A stretch of 54,984 bases of DNA from an uncultured Oscillospiraceae bacterium (GTDB lineage: Bacteria; Bacillota; Clostridia; Oscillospirales; Oscillospiraceae). The notes under the pieces are model-generated. The model was not told the origin of the DNA. It made no database searches and was given only the letters and a program-made list of their open reading frames with translations. The stretch's first letter is position 1, and every line of letters begins with the position of its first letter. The stretch covers positions 1 through 54,984 of the forward strand of contig CALWOA010000017.1 of assembly GCA_944382965.1 (NCBI GenBank), read 5' to 3'. A program made the position numbers and the translations under genes. Below, one piece after another: positions 1 to 7,897 of the stretch.

Positions 1-109
1 GTGCCTGTTTGGTCTGCGCACGTGAATTCATTCCGCTTTTAAGCTTTGGACTGCGGATGCATTTTGCTCACCACTAGTATCGACGTACATTGGAAAGGAG
101 GTGTTTTGT

Positions 110-1378
110 TTGAAGGCGAAATTTATTCTATCCGCCGCATTTGGAGGCCTGTGGCTGGCAATCTCCACCTACTATGCCATCGGCTGGGCGGGAGAACTTA
201 CCCAAGTTTTCTCGGCGGTCTACGTTTGGTGGGTGATTGTGGGAATTGCGCTGCTGCCGGGTTTTTTGATGAGCATGATGTTCTTTTCCAATCTGCTGCA
301 TCAGAAGCTGAGGCAGTATCCCCAGGTCTGTCAGGACACAACGGTGATTTTGTGTGCCCATAATGAAGAAGGTACCATTGGCGGGGCGATTCGGGCCATT
401 TTAAACCAGGAATATGCCGGACGTATCTGCCTGATTGTGGTGGACAATGCATCCACGGACCACACAAGAGAGGAAATCAAAAAATATCAGGGCTGCTGCC
501 GGAAAAATAGATGTGTGCAATATGTTTACTGCGCCCATCCTGGCAAGGCCTATGCCCTGAACATGGGACTGGAAATGGTAGGTACTCCCTATTTCTTAAC
601 CGTTGATGCCGACACATTCCTGGAACAATACGCCGTGCAGCGGATTATGGATCATATCGTGTACCGGAAAAGTGCTTGTGTGGCGGGGAATCTGTATGTG
701 GAAAATGCAAAAGCATCTTTGACAGCCAAAATGCAGAACTATGATTACCTGCTGAGCATTGCGGCCACCAAACGATTCCAGGGAAGCTATCAATCCACGT
801 TGGTTGCCCAAGGGGCGTTCAGTGCGTATGATACCGATGCTGTGCGGCAGGCAGGAGGATGGCAGGATGTGCTGGGGGAGGACATCGTTCTGACCTACCG
901 GCTGCTGAGCCTGGGTTTTGCCTCTACCTACGAACCCAGGGCGGTGGGGTACACCATAGTACCGGCAACGCTGGAAGAGCTGTACAATCAGCGAAAACGC
1001 TGGGCAATCGGAATGCTGGAAGGACTTACGGCAGTTCCGCCCTGGAAACAAGGCACAGCCTATTCGCGGTACTTCACCAGCGTCAATCTGTCTGTAATCT
1101 ACCTGGATCTGGCGTATTTGTTTGGATTTATTCCCGGAGTGATTCTTGCGCTGTTTGGATACTGCTTCTTTGTAGGAGTCCTGACGCTGATTACGGTGGC
1201 AATCTGCATTTTGCTCTTTTGGAGTATGTACCGGTATCAAAAAAGTTTGAAAATTCCCTTCAAAAACAGTATTTTCGGTTTTATCTGTTTCCTATTGTTT
1301 TTCCAGTCCGTTCAGAGTACAGCGGCTGTGCATGGTTACCTGATTTTCTTGCTGCATAGGGGGAAACAGTGGAAATGA
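110..1378 (+). CDS. Membrane glycosyltransferase, GT2 family (PgaC/IcaA-like)
   Basis: This is probably a processive membrane glycosyltransferase that makes and exports a surface or capsular polysaccharide. The N-terminus has two hydrophobic segments (about residues 1-60). A GT2 domain follows with the nucleotide-sugar motif around residue 80 (ILCAHNEE), the DAD metal motif at 166-168, the GED acidic motif near 257 and the QRKRW (QxxRW) motif at 294-298. The C-terminus has further hydrophobic segments, as in hyaluronan or poly-N-acetylglucosamine synthases. I place the start at TTG 110 because AAAGGAGG (94-101) lies 8 bases upstream; a GTG at 101 sits inside that site. The stop overlaps the start of the truncated deacetylase gene (ATGA), so the two are translationally coupled. 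The sugar cannot be told from sequence. Confidence 0.85.
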   Translation: MKAKFILSAAFGGLWLAISTYYAIGWAGELTQVFSAVYVWWVIVGIALLPGFLMSMMFFSNLLHQKLRQYPQVCQDTTVILCAHNEEGTIGGAIRAILNQEYAGRICLIVVDNASTDHTREEIKKYQGCCRKNRCVQYVYCAHPGKAYALNMGLEMVGTPYFLTVDADTFLEQYAVQRIMDHIVYRKSACVAGNLYVENAKASLTAKMQNYDYLLSIAATKRFQGSYQSTLVAQGAFSAYDTDAVRQAGGWQDVLGEDIVLTYRLLSLGFASTYEPRAVGYTIVPATLEELYNQRKRWAIGMLEGLTAVPPWKQGTAYSRYFTSVNLSVIYLDLAYLFGFIPGVILALFGYCFFVGVLTLITVAICILLFWSMYRYQKSLKIPFKNSIFGFICFLLFFQSVQSTAAVHGYLIFLLHRGKQWK

Positions 1379-1734
1379 GACGCAAAAACCTTTCTTTTGT
1401 GGCAGGAATCTGCATTTTGATCGGCTTGGTCAGTACGGGCCTGCTGATGTCAATTCATGGCAGCGTTACGCCCATCCCCCAGGAGATATCCCCCAATTTA
1501 CCGGTTGTGGCGCTGACTTTTGACGATGGTCCCAATGCCAGATTTACACCGGAGATTTTGGATATCCTGTATGAACAGCAGGTACCTGCCACTTTTTTTG
1601 TGGTGGGAGATCATCTGTTTGGAACCACCCAGTTTCTGGGGGTGGATCTGGGATTCTGGGTGGCCATGGGATTGGTTGTACTGATTGTGGCGACAATGAA
1701 TCTGATCTTTTGGCTGCAGAAGCCTGTGCAGTAG
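1375..1734 (+). pseudogene. Truncated polysaccharide deacetylase fused to a foreign membrane tail
   Basis: The first 85 or so residues are a signal-anchor plus the beginning of a NodB-type polysaccharide deacetylase, with motif 1 TFDDGPN and the strand PATFFVVGD. A complete NodB domain runs about 190 residues and needs the HxxxH metal motif; both are missing. Right after the PATFFVVGD strand the protein switches to an unrelated hydrophobic segment (FWVAMGLVVLIVATMNLIF) and stops at 119 aa. The simplest reading is an in-frame internal deletion that joined the start of a deacetylase gene to the end of a different membrane protein gene. The ATG at 1375 overlaps the glycosyltransferase stop, as expected for a GT/deacetylase pair (compare PgaC/PgaB). 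It is unlikely to be catalytically active. Confidence 0.7.
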
Positions 1735-1838
1735 AAAATCTTTCAAAAAAGAAAATAAAAACCGAAAGGGTGATTTTATCACGGAAGTTTACCGCCTGCC
1801 TGGGTATACTGTAGAAAAAAGAAAAAGGAGCGATCGTT

Positions 1839-2162
1839 ATGACCGTACAAAATATGAATCAGCAGCAGTATTCTCAGGCAGTGCAGGGCAGCAAGCCCGT
1901 TCTGGTGGACTTTTGGGCGCCCTGGTGCGGCTACTGCCGTCGCATCGGACCGGCACTGGATAAGCTGGCTCAGCAGATCGGGGAAGAGGTCACCATTGCA
2001 AAGGTAAACATTGATGACGAACCCAAGCTCGCCGACCAGCTGGGCATTGATGTGATTCCCACTCTGATCCTGTACCGGGATGGCAAGGCTCTGGGCAGCA
2101 TTGTGGCGCCGGACTCCAAGGCAACCATCGAGGAATTTATCCGGAAGACCCTGGAGCAGTAA
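1839..2162 (+). CDS. trxA: Thioredoxin
   Basis: Cytosolic thiol-disulfide reductant of normal family length (107 aa). The active site is WCGYC at residues 29-33 rather than the usual WCGPC, and the cis-proline loop DVIPT is present at 71-75. The gene has the ribosome site AAAGGAG just ahead of the ATG, a possible -10 TATACT at 1805-1810, and lies 10 bases before trxB. The two genes therefore form a complete thioredoxin system fed by NADPH. The Pro-to-Tyr change in the CXXC loop should alter the redox potential; it is seen in some Clostridia thioredoxins. Confidence 0.95.
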   Translation: MTVQNMNQQQYSQAVQGSKPVLVDFWAPWCGYCRRIGPALDKLAQQIGEEVTIAKVNIDDEPKLADQLGIDVIPTLILYRDGKALGSIVAPDSKATIEEFIRKTLEQ

Positions 2163-2172
2163 GGAGGTCATT

Positions 2173-3096
2173 ATGGAGCAGCGGATTTATGACATGGTCA
2201 TCATCGGCGGCGGCCCCGGCGGTTATACGGCAGCGCTCTACGCTGCCCGGGCCGGACTGAACGTGGTGGTGCTGGAAAAGCTGTCCCCCGGCGGACAAAT
2301 GGCCCTGACAACCCAGGTGGACAATTTCCCCGGAGTGGATGCCGGCATTGACGGCTACGCGCTGGGCGAAACCATGCAGCGTAATGCTGAATCCTTCGGC
2401 GCCGTGACGGAACTTGCTGAGGTGCAGAGCGTGAACTTGAGCAGTGATCCCAAGAAAATTGAAACCAACGAGGGAACCTTCTATGGAAAAACTGTGGTGT
2501 ATGCCGCAGGAGCAGGCCCCAGAGAATTGGGCCTGCCCAATGAGAAAGCCCTGACCGGACGGGGCGTCAACTACTGCGCTTCCTGCGACGGGATGTTCTA
2601 CAAGGGAAAAACCGTGGTGGTAGTCGGCGGCGGCAACTCCGCTGTGGAGGATGCGCTGCTATTGTCCCGGGTGGCAAAGAAGGTCATCGTCGTTCACCGC
2701 AGAGACACCTTGCGGGCAACCAAAATTTATCACAAACCCCTGATGGAAGCGGAAAATGTAGAATTTTTCTGGAACAGTGCCGTAACCCAGCTTCTGGAAA
2801 ATGGCAAGCTGAATGGCATGGTTGTCCAGAACCTTCTGACCGGGGAAGAAACCACAGTAGATTGCGACGGCGTTTTCATCAGCATTGGCAGAAAGCCTGC
2901 CACCGCCCTGGTAGACGGACAGCTGGAACTGGACAAATCCGGATACATCCTGGCAGATGAAACCACCCGAGCTTCCCGGCCCGGTGTGTTTGCCGTGGGA
3001 GATGTGCGGACAAAGGCGGTGCGCCAGATCGTTACCGCAGCAGCCGATGGGGCAGTGGCAGTCCACTTTGCCGAAGAATACCTGGCAGGGCTGTAA
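2173..3096 (+). CDS. trxB: Thioredoxin reductase (NADPH, FAD)
   Basis: Flavoenzyme that moves electrons from NADPH to thioredoxin. It has the FAD-binding GGGPGG at residues 12-17, the redox pair CASC at 135-138 followed by DG, the NADPH-binding GGGNSA near residue 155, and the C-terminal FAD motif FAVGDVR. The length (307 aa) is normal. I chose ATG 2173 because AAGGAGG lies 5 bases upstream; the open frame continues upstream through trxA but has no function there. CASC replaces the more common CATC. It is co-transcribed with trxA. Confidence 0.95.
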   Translation: MEQRIYDMVIIGGGPGGYTAALYAARAGLNVVVLEKLSPGGQMALTTQVDNFPGVDAGIDGYALGETMQRNAESFGAVTELAEVQSVNLSSDPKKIETNEGTFYGKTVVYAAGAGPRELGLPNEKALTGRGVNYCASCDGMFYKGKTVVVVGGGNSAVEDALLLSRVAKKVIVVHRRDTLRATKIYHKPLMEAENVEFFWNSAVTQLLENGKLNGMVVQNLLTGEETTVDCDGVFISIGRKPATALVDGQLELDKSGYILADETTRASRPGVFAVGDVRTKAVRQIVTAAADGAVAVHFAEEYLAGL

Positions 3097-3104
3097 CGCA
3101 GGCA

Positions 3105-3132
3105 TTGACATATTCCCAAACTCCGGTATAAT
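3105..3132 (+). promoter_or_regulatory. Sigma-A promoter for the RNHCP gene
   Basis: TTGACA (3105-3110), a 16-base spacer and TATAAT (3127-3132) form a consensus promoter 36 bases before the next start codon. It begins a few bases after the trxB stop. Confidence 0.8.
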
Positions 3133-3168
3133 GGAACCATCTATTCTGAATTTACTGAGGGAAATGCC

Positions 3169-3618
3169 ATGAATCGGGAAAATAAACGCAAACAATACGA
3201 AAAAGGCTACTACAAAACCCATGCCTGCCAGGAAGCCTTTACCTGCAAAAACTGCGGCCGTCTGGTGGTGCCTGCCGGAGCGGGCAGCGACCACCGCAAC
3301 CACTGCCCCAACTGCCTGTACAGCCTGCATGTGGACATTGAGCCGGGAGACCGGGAGTCCGACTGCGGCAGCCTGATGGAGCCGGTAGCAGTTTGGGTTC
3401 GGGGCAAGGGCGAGTGGGCCATCATCCACCGCTGCCGCCGCTGCGGCGAGCTCAGCTCCAACCGGGTGCTGGCAGACGATAACCCCATGAAGCTCATGTC
3501 CATTGCCATGAAGCCCCTGGCAAATCCGCCTTTCCCTCTGGAGCGCATTGAGGAAATGACCGCTATGATGGGCGGCGAAGGACAGATGCCTCAGTTTGGG
3601 GAAAACGCTCAGGAATAA
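3169..3618 (+). CDS. RNHCP domain zinc-ribbon protein
   Basis: A 149-aa cytosolic protein with two zinc-ribbon-like Cys pairs: CKNC at residues 26-29 paired with RNHCPNC at 43-49, and a later HRCRRCGE. The RNHCP motif names the family, whose biochemical role is unknown; zinc and possibly RNA binding are inferred from the knuckles. It is transcribed alone from the 3105 promoter and ends at a hairpin terminator shared with the convergent ANTAR gene. Confidence 0.8.
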   Translation: MNRENKRKQYEKGYYKTHACQEAFTCKNCGRLVVPAGAGSDHRNHCPNCLYSLHVDIEPGDRESDCGSLMEPVAVWVRGKGEWAIIHRCRRCGELSSNRVLADDNPMKLMSIAMKPLANPPFPLERIEEMTAMMGGEGQMPQFGENAQE

Positions 3619-3622
3619 AGAA

Positions 3623-3658
3623 AATCCGGCGAAGCCTTGTAAAGGGCTTCGCCGGATT
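3623..3658. terminator. Bidirectional intrinsic terminator
   Basis: A 14-bp perfect stem (arms 3623-3636 and 3645-3658) with an 8-base loop sits between two converging genes. On the minus strand it is followed by TTTCTTT; on the plus strand by GGCGTTTT. It can serve both the RNHCP gene and the glnA-ANTAR transcript. Confidence 0.85.
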
Positions 3659-3664
3659 GGCGTT

Positions 3665-4249
3665 TTATGGATTGGTCAGTAGGATTTCCTGCGCAATTTC
3701 CTTGCGGGAAGCGCAGCGGTCCATGGCCTGCTTTTCAATGTAGCGGTGGGCATCCGGCTCGCTCATGTGATGCTTTTCAATCAGCACCCATTTTGCCCGG
3801 TTGACCAGCCGGATCTCCTCCATTTTTTCTTCCACAGTGGAGGCTTTCTTTTCCAGACGGCGCAGCCGCTCCCTGGCGGCGGCCATCCATTTCAGACCTT
3901 GCTGCAATGTCTGGGCAGGAGTTGGCTTTGCCAGCGTGAACACCCCTTGGGAAAGAACCTTGGCGTTGGTCTGCTCGTAGACTTCCGACCGGACCAGAAG
4001 CAGCACCACACTGCCGGGACACTGGCTGGCATCGATTGCAAACCGTGTACCGAATTCATCCGGAAGTGGAGCATTGATGATAATGAAATCAAAGCTTCTG
4101 CGCAGCAGCTCCCGACGGGCAGCGGCAGCATTGGCGGCGATACATACCGGGGAATATTCCGTTTCGGGAAGCATGGGCATCAGGGCGTCCAGGAATTTCT
4201 GCACTCCGCAAACCACCAGAACACTGTAACTTCGCTCTTGATATGCCAG
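3665..4249 (-). CDS. ANTAR-domain RNA-binding response regulator
   Basis: The first 120 or so residues form a degenerate receiver-like domain (VLVVCG strand, FIIINAPLP, LLLVRS). A coiled linker follows, then an ANTAR domain at the C-terminus (LVNRAKWVLIEKHHMSEPDAH and the helix ending KEIAQEIL). ANTAR proteins bind paired RNA hairpins and prevent transcription termination in nitrogen-metabolism genes. The frame has no usable ATG, GTG or TTG next to a ribosome site. AAAGGAGG is followed after 7 bases by CTG (4247-4249), giving 194 aa with an intact first beta strand; starting at the GTG at 4216 would cut that strand off. It lies just downstream of glnA on the same strand and probably controls it or other nitrogen genes. 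Confidence 0.8.
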   Translation of the reverse strand: MAYQERSYSVLVVCGVQKFLDALMPMLPETEYSPVCIAANAAAARRELLRRSFDFIIINAPLPDEFGTRFAIDASQCPGSVVLLLVRSEVYEQTNAKVLSQGVFTLAKPTPAQTLQQGLKWMAAARERLRRLEKKASTVEEKMEEIRLVNRAKWVLIEKHHMSEPDAHRYIEKQAMDRCASRKEIAQEILLTNP

Positions 4250-4283
4250 ATGGGTTCCTCCTTTCAGTCAAATTTGGGCAGGT

Positions 4284-5492
4284 TCAACGATTGCAGAAAC
4301 AGTCAATCAGGGCCTGGGGGAAATGCTGGGCCAGGAAGGTGCTGGCGGCTGCACTGCGGATGGCAGTGGGCAGGGACAGGGGCAGCGTCTGCAAATGGGC
4401 CACATCCCATTGGGCTGCGATGAACAGATTCACATTTGCCGCCTGGGGAAGGGGAAGCTGCTGGGAAATTCCCTCCAGACCCGCCCAGACTATCAACGCA
4501 AAGGCAAGATACGGATTGGCGGTACAGTCCGGGGAACGCAGCTCTGCCCGCCGGTATTCTCCATGGGCCGCGGGAATCCGAACCAGCATGGAGCGATTGT
4601 CATTGGACCAGGAGATGAATTTGGGGGCTTTGTGAGAGCCAAGCCGGCGATAAGACTGCTCCGTGGGGTTCAGGAACAGGGTGATTTCCGGTACCCGGTT
4701 CAGAATGCCTGCCAGCATGTGCTGCATCCGGTTTTCCCCCGGGCCTTGCACGGAGATGTTAATATGGAATCCGCTGCCGGGGTGTTCCGGCAGGGGCTTG
4801 GGAGAAAAGTCCGCAGCCAGCCCGTTCCGGGCGGCAATGGTTTTTACCACAGTACAAAAGGTGTGGGCATTGTCCGCAGCGCTCAGGGCGTCGGAATAGC
4901 GAAAATCAATTTCATTCTGCCCGGGGCCTTCCTCGTGATGGGAAGATTCCGGCTGAATGCCCATCTGTTCCAAGGTCAGGCAGATTTCCCGCCGGACATT
5001 TTCACACTTGTCCTCCGGCGCTACATCCATGTAGCTGGCCTGGTCGTAGGGGATTTTGGTGGGCTGACCGTTTTCGTCCAGCTGAAACAGGTAAAATTCC
5101 AGCTCCGAGCCAAAGGCAAAGGTGTACCCAGCGTTTGCTGCGTCGGCAATGGCCCGCTTGAGAATTCCCCGGCTGTCCAGGGGGAACAATGTACCGTCAG
5201 GATGGGTAATGGTGCAGAACATCCGAACCACCCGCCCATGTTCCGGACGCCAGGGCAGAACCATAATGGTAGCAGGGTCCGGGTGCAGGAACAGATCTGA
5301 GTGAACTTCATCGCCGAATCCGGCAATGGCGGAGGCATCCAAGGCGATGCCATAACGGAAAGCCCGTTCCAGCTCCTGGGGCATAATGGAGATGTTTTTC
5401 GGACGACCGAAGCAGTCGCAGAAGGCAAGACGGATGAATTTTACGTCCTCTTCCTGAATATATTGCATAACCTCTTGGGGTGTATATTCCAT
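4284..5492 (-). CDS. glnA: Glutamine synthetase, class I, short form
   Basis: Makes glutamine from glutamate, ammonia and ATP. Seen are the metal ligands in GSELEFYLF (about 128-136), the EEGPGQNEID motif (187-196), GSGFHINIS (239-247) and NDNRSMLVRIP near the C-terminal third. The protein is 402 aa, shorter than the usual 440-470, and lacks the adenylylation loop of enteric enzymes. The start is ATG 5490-5492 with AGCAGG 7 bases before; the longer open frame upstream runs through promoter sequence. It is followed on the same strand by the ANTAR regulator and lies divergently from the glutamine-consuming pur-gua-glm-pyr genes. Confidence 0.93.
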   Translation of the reverse strand: MEYTPQEVMQYIQEEDVKFIRLAFCDCFGRPKNISIMPQELERAFRYGIALDASAIAGFGDEVHSDLFLHPDPATIMVLPWRPEHGRVVRMFCTITHPDGTLFPLDSRGILKRAIADAANAGYTFAFGSELEFYLFQLDENGQPTKIPYDQASYMDVAPEDKCENVRREICLTLEQMGIQPESSHHEEGPGQNEIDFRYSDALSAADNAHTFCTVVKTIAARNGLAADFSPKPLPEHPGSGFHINISVQGPGENRMQHMLAGILNRVPEITLFLNPTEQSYRRLGSHKAPKFISWSNDNRSMLVRIPAAHGEYRRAELRSPDCTANPYLAFALIVWAGLEGISQQLPLPQAANVNLFIAAQWDVAHLQTLPLSLPTAIRSAAASTFLAQHFPQALIDCFCNR

Positions 5493-5553
5493 AGGGAAAC
5501 CTGCTTTCTTCTGAAGATGTGGGGTGCCGGGAAAACCGGGATGGAATATGTTT

Positions 5554-5582
5554 ACTATAGCATATTTGCACCGGGGTTTCCA
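5554..5582 (-). promoter_or_regulatory. Promoter of glnA
   Basis: Read on the minus strand, TGGAAA (5577-5582), a 17-base spacer and TATAGT (5554-5559) preceded by TGC form a plausible extended -10 promoter. The transcript would have a leader of about 55 bases. Confidence 0.55.
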
Positions 5583-5658
5583 CTGCTTTTTCAGCAGCAG
5601 ATCCCCGTTGGAAACTTGGCAATATAGCCAAAGAAAAAGATATTTTTTGTGCAGGGTG

Positions 5659-5687
5659 TTGACAAAGGAAAAATCTTGTTGTAACAT
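5659..5687 (+). promoter_or_regulatory. Sigma-A promoter upstream of purC
   Basis: TTGACA (5659-5664), a 17-base spacer and TAACAT (5682-5687). The predicted start (near 5694) is only a few bases before a terminator hairpin, so the promoter drives either a very short RNA or an attenuated purine operon. Confidence 0.7.
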
Positions 5688-5700
5688 AAAACAGCAAGGG

Positions 5701-5746
5701 CAAAGGCGTCTTTGAGAGTGTACTCTCAGACGCCTTTGTCGATTTT
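5701..5746 (+). terminator. Leader terminator/attenuator before purC
   Basis: An 11-bp stem (5701-5711 with 5728-5738), extended after a small bulge by GAGAG/CTCTC (5714-5718 with 5723-5727), is followed by GATTTTTT. No gene lies upstream on this strand, so it cannot be an ordinary gene-end terminator. It sits in the leader between the purC promoter and purC. Confidence 0.75.
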
Positions 5747-5756
5747 TTGTTTGTAA

Positions 5757-5855
5757 TCCTGCCTACGAGGACCGGAACGGATGGGAAGCTTGGGATAATT
5801 GCCCCAGGAAATTGGGAAGAATATCCCATACGCCTCCGGGACTCCTGGCAGACAC
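5757..5855 (+). other. Unassigned purC leader region with pairing potential
   Basis: After the attenuator, about 135 bases remain before purC. CTGCC (5760-5764) can pair with GGCAG (5846-5850), and inside are two short GGG/CCC hairpins (5792-5804 and 5814-5827). I could not match it to the purine, PRPP or guanidine riboswitch consensus by eye. Confidence 0.3.
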
Positions 5856-5881
5856 CAAAACGCTGTATCGGGAGGAACATT

Positions 5882-6595
5882 ATGGAAAAGGGTAAACAGC
5901 TTTACGAAGGAAAGGCAAAAAAGGTATTCGCTACAGAAGATCCCCAGCTGCTGATCGTTTCGTATAAGGACGATGCCACCGCCTTCAATGGCCTGAAAAA
6001 GGGAAGCATCGCCGGAAAGGGCATCATTAACAACCAGATGAGCAACCGACTGATGGCAAAACTGGAATCTGCAGGCATCCCTACCCACTATGTCCAGGAA
6101 CTGAACCAGCGGGAAACCCTGGTCAAGAAGGTGGAAATCGTACCTCTGGAAGTGATTGTCCGCAACATTGCTGCAGGCTCCTTCTCCAAGCGCTATGGTG
6201 TGGAAGAAGGGGTGGTATTTGATCAGCCCACCATTGAATTCTCCTACAAAAATGACGAACTGGGTGATCCCCTGCTCAACCGCTACCATGCCCAGGCCAT
6301 GCACCTGGCAACGCCCCACGAAATTGACGTCATCCAGACCTATTCCTTCCGGATCAATGAGTTTTTGAAGGAGTTCTGGAAAAGCTGCGGCGTAACATTG
6401 GTGGACTTTAAACTGGAGTTCGGCCGGCTGGCAGATGGCACCATTGTTCTGGCGGATGAAATCAGCCCCGATACCTGCCGGCTGTGGGACGCCAAAACCG
6501 GCGAAAAGCTGGACAAAGACCGCTTCCGCCGGGACATGGGCGGCGTGGAGGAAGCCTACGAAGAAATCATGCGCAGACTGGAAGCAAACCTGTAA
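5882..6595 (+). CDS. purC: SAICAR synthase
   Basis: Phosphoribosylaminoimidazole-succinocarboxamide synthase, which joins CAIR and aspartate with ATP in purine synthesis. It has the N-terminal YEGKAKKVF strand, the PLEVIVRN motif with AAGSFSKRYG after it, DFKLEFGR, and the aspartate-binding ADEISPDTCRLWD. The length (237 aa) is normal for the bacterial enzyme. ATG 5882 follows GGGAGGAAC; the frame is open further upstream but that part is leader RNA. It heads the run purC-purA-purB-guaA-glmS-pyrG. The other early purine genes (purF, D, N, L, M, H) are not in this window. Confidence 0.95.
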   Translation: MEKGKQLYEGKAKKVFATEDPQLLIVSYKDDATAFNGLKKGSIAGKGIINNQMSNRLMAKLESAGIPTHYVQELNQRETLVKKVEIVPLEVIVRNIAAGSFSKRYGVEEGVVFDQPTIEFSYKNDELGDPLLNRYHAQAMHLATPHEIDVIQTYSFRINEFLKEFWKSCGVTLVDFKLEFGRLADGTIVLADEISPDTCRLWDAKTGEKLDKDRFRRDMGGVEEAYEEIMRRLEANL

Positions 6596-6612
6596 TTTGG
6601 AGGAAAAATGCA

Positions 6613-7887
6613 ATGCAAACTTGTGCGATTGTTGGTATTAACTGGGGTGACGAAGGCAAGGGCCGGATGGTGGACCTGTTGACCCGGGATTTTGATGTGG
6701 TGGTGCGTTATCAGGGCGGCGGCAACGCTGGCCATACGGTAATCAATTCCTATGGCAAATTTGCCCTGCATCTTCTGCCTTCCGGCATTTTCCGTCCGGG
6801 TGTTGTGAACATTCTGGGCAACGGCGTTGCCCTGGACCCGGAAAACCTCTGGCAGGAGATAGAGCAGGTTACGTCCAAGGGTGTGACTCTGACCCCGGAG
6901 AATTTAAAGATCAGCGATCGGGCATCTTTGCTGATGCCCTGGCACCGGGTGCTGGACGGTCTGGAAGAAGCCCGTCTGAAAGATAAAAAATATGGCTCTA
7001 CCAAGCAGGGCATCGCTCCGTTCTATTCCGATAAATACCAGAAGAAAACCATTCTGGCCGGAGAACTGCTGTATCCGGAGCATCTGAAATCCCATTTGCA
7101 GGACCTGCTGGAGTGGAAGAATCTGACCCTCACCGGCGTCTATGGCGCTCCTGCCGTGACCATGGAAGAGCTGCAGCAGTGGCTGGACAATTACTGCGAA
7201 AAAATCAAACCCTTCATCTGCGATACCGGTGCTTTCCTGACCCAGGCTCAGAAGGAAGGTAAGAAGATCCTGTTTGAAGCCCAGCTGGGTGCGCTGCGGG
7301 ATCTGGACTATGGTATCTATCCCTACACCACCTCTTCCAATGCCATTGCTGCCTATGCGCCGGTTGGTTCCGGTCTGCCCTGTGTGAAGCTGGACGAAGT
7401 GGTGGGCGTTGTGAAGGCCTACTCCACCTGCGTGGGCGAAGGCCCCTTTGTCTGCGAACTGTTTGGGGAAGAAGCGGAGCAGCTGCGCCAGGCTGGCGGG
7501 GAATACGGTGCCAAAACCGGCCGCCCCCGGCGGGTTGGCCCGGTGGATATTGTGGCTACTCGCTATGGTGTGGAAGTTCAGGGCGCTACCAATATTGCCC
7601 TGACCAAAATGGATGTACTGAGCTACATGGATAAGATCCCTGTATGCAGCCACTACACCTTGGATGGCAAGACCACTGACCGGTTCCCGTTCCCGGCGCT
7701 TCTGGATCAGGCAAAGCCTGTAATCGAATACCTGGACGGCTGGAAGTGCGACATTTCCGGCATCAGAACCTGGGAAGAACTGCCCCAGGCAGCCAAGGAC
7801 TACGTTCTGTACCTGGAAGAACAGATCGGCTGCCACATTGGCTACGTTTCCGTAGGCCCCGAACGGGACAGCATCATTTACAGATGA
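6613..7887 (+). CDS. purA: Adenylosuccinate synthetase
   Basis: Joins IMP and aspartate with GTP, the first step to AMP. The N-terminal P-loop variant GDEGKG is at residues 12-17, the GHT motif (NAGHTV) follows at about 40, and the C-terminal TGRPRRVG and TKMDVL motifs are in place. The usual GTQWGDEGKGK is here GINWGDEGKGR. The length of 424 aa is normal. I chose ATG 6613 over a nearby out-of-frame ATG at 6608; the TTTGGAGGA site lies upstream. It starts 17 bases after purC. Confidence 0.95.
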   Translation: MQTCAIVGINWGDEGKGRMVDLLTRDFDVVVRYQGGGNAGHTVINSYGKFALHLLPSGIFRPGVVNILGNGVALDPENLWQEIEQVTSKGVTLTPENLKISDRASLLMPWHRVLDGLEEARLKDKKYGSTKQGIAPFYSDKYQKKTILAGELLYPEHLKSHLQDLLEWKNLTLTGVYGAPAVTMEELQQWLDNYCEKIKPFICDTGAFLTQAQKEGKKILFEAQLGALRDLDYGIYPYTTSSNAIAAYAPVGSGLPCVKLDEVVGVVKAYSTCVGEGPFVCELFGEEAEQLRQAGGEYGAKTGRPRRVGPVDIVATRYGVEVQGATNIALTKMDVLSYMDKIPVCSHYTLDGKTTDRFPFPALLDQAKPVIEYLDGWKCDISGIRTWEELPQAAKDYVLYLEEQIGCHIGYVSVGPERDSIIYR

Positions 7888-7897
7888 GGAGAAAACC

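Noticed and set aside
1-42. Open frame from the window start to a TAA at 40-42, possibly the end of an upstream gene.
   Set aside because: Only 13 residues, no recognisable motif; cannot be told from chance.
24-78. GAATTC, AAGCTT, ATGCAT and ACTAGT fall close together, like a cloning linker.
   Set aside because: Spacing is irregular and the flanks read as ordinary genomic DNA; four six-base sites in 55 bases is uncommon but not proof of vector.
596-1240. Long minus-strand open frame opposite the glycosyltransferase.
   Set aside because: Composition and lack of a ribosome site show it is a shadow of the plus-strand gene; the same holds for the long opposite frames over purB, glmS, pyrG and the helicase.
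5757-5855. Match to a known purine, PRPP or guanidine riboswitch.
   Set aside because: Pairing potential is present but the conserved loops of those classes could not be found by eye.
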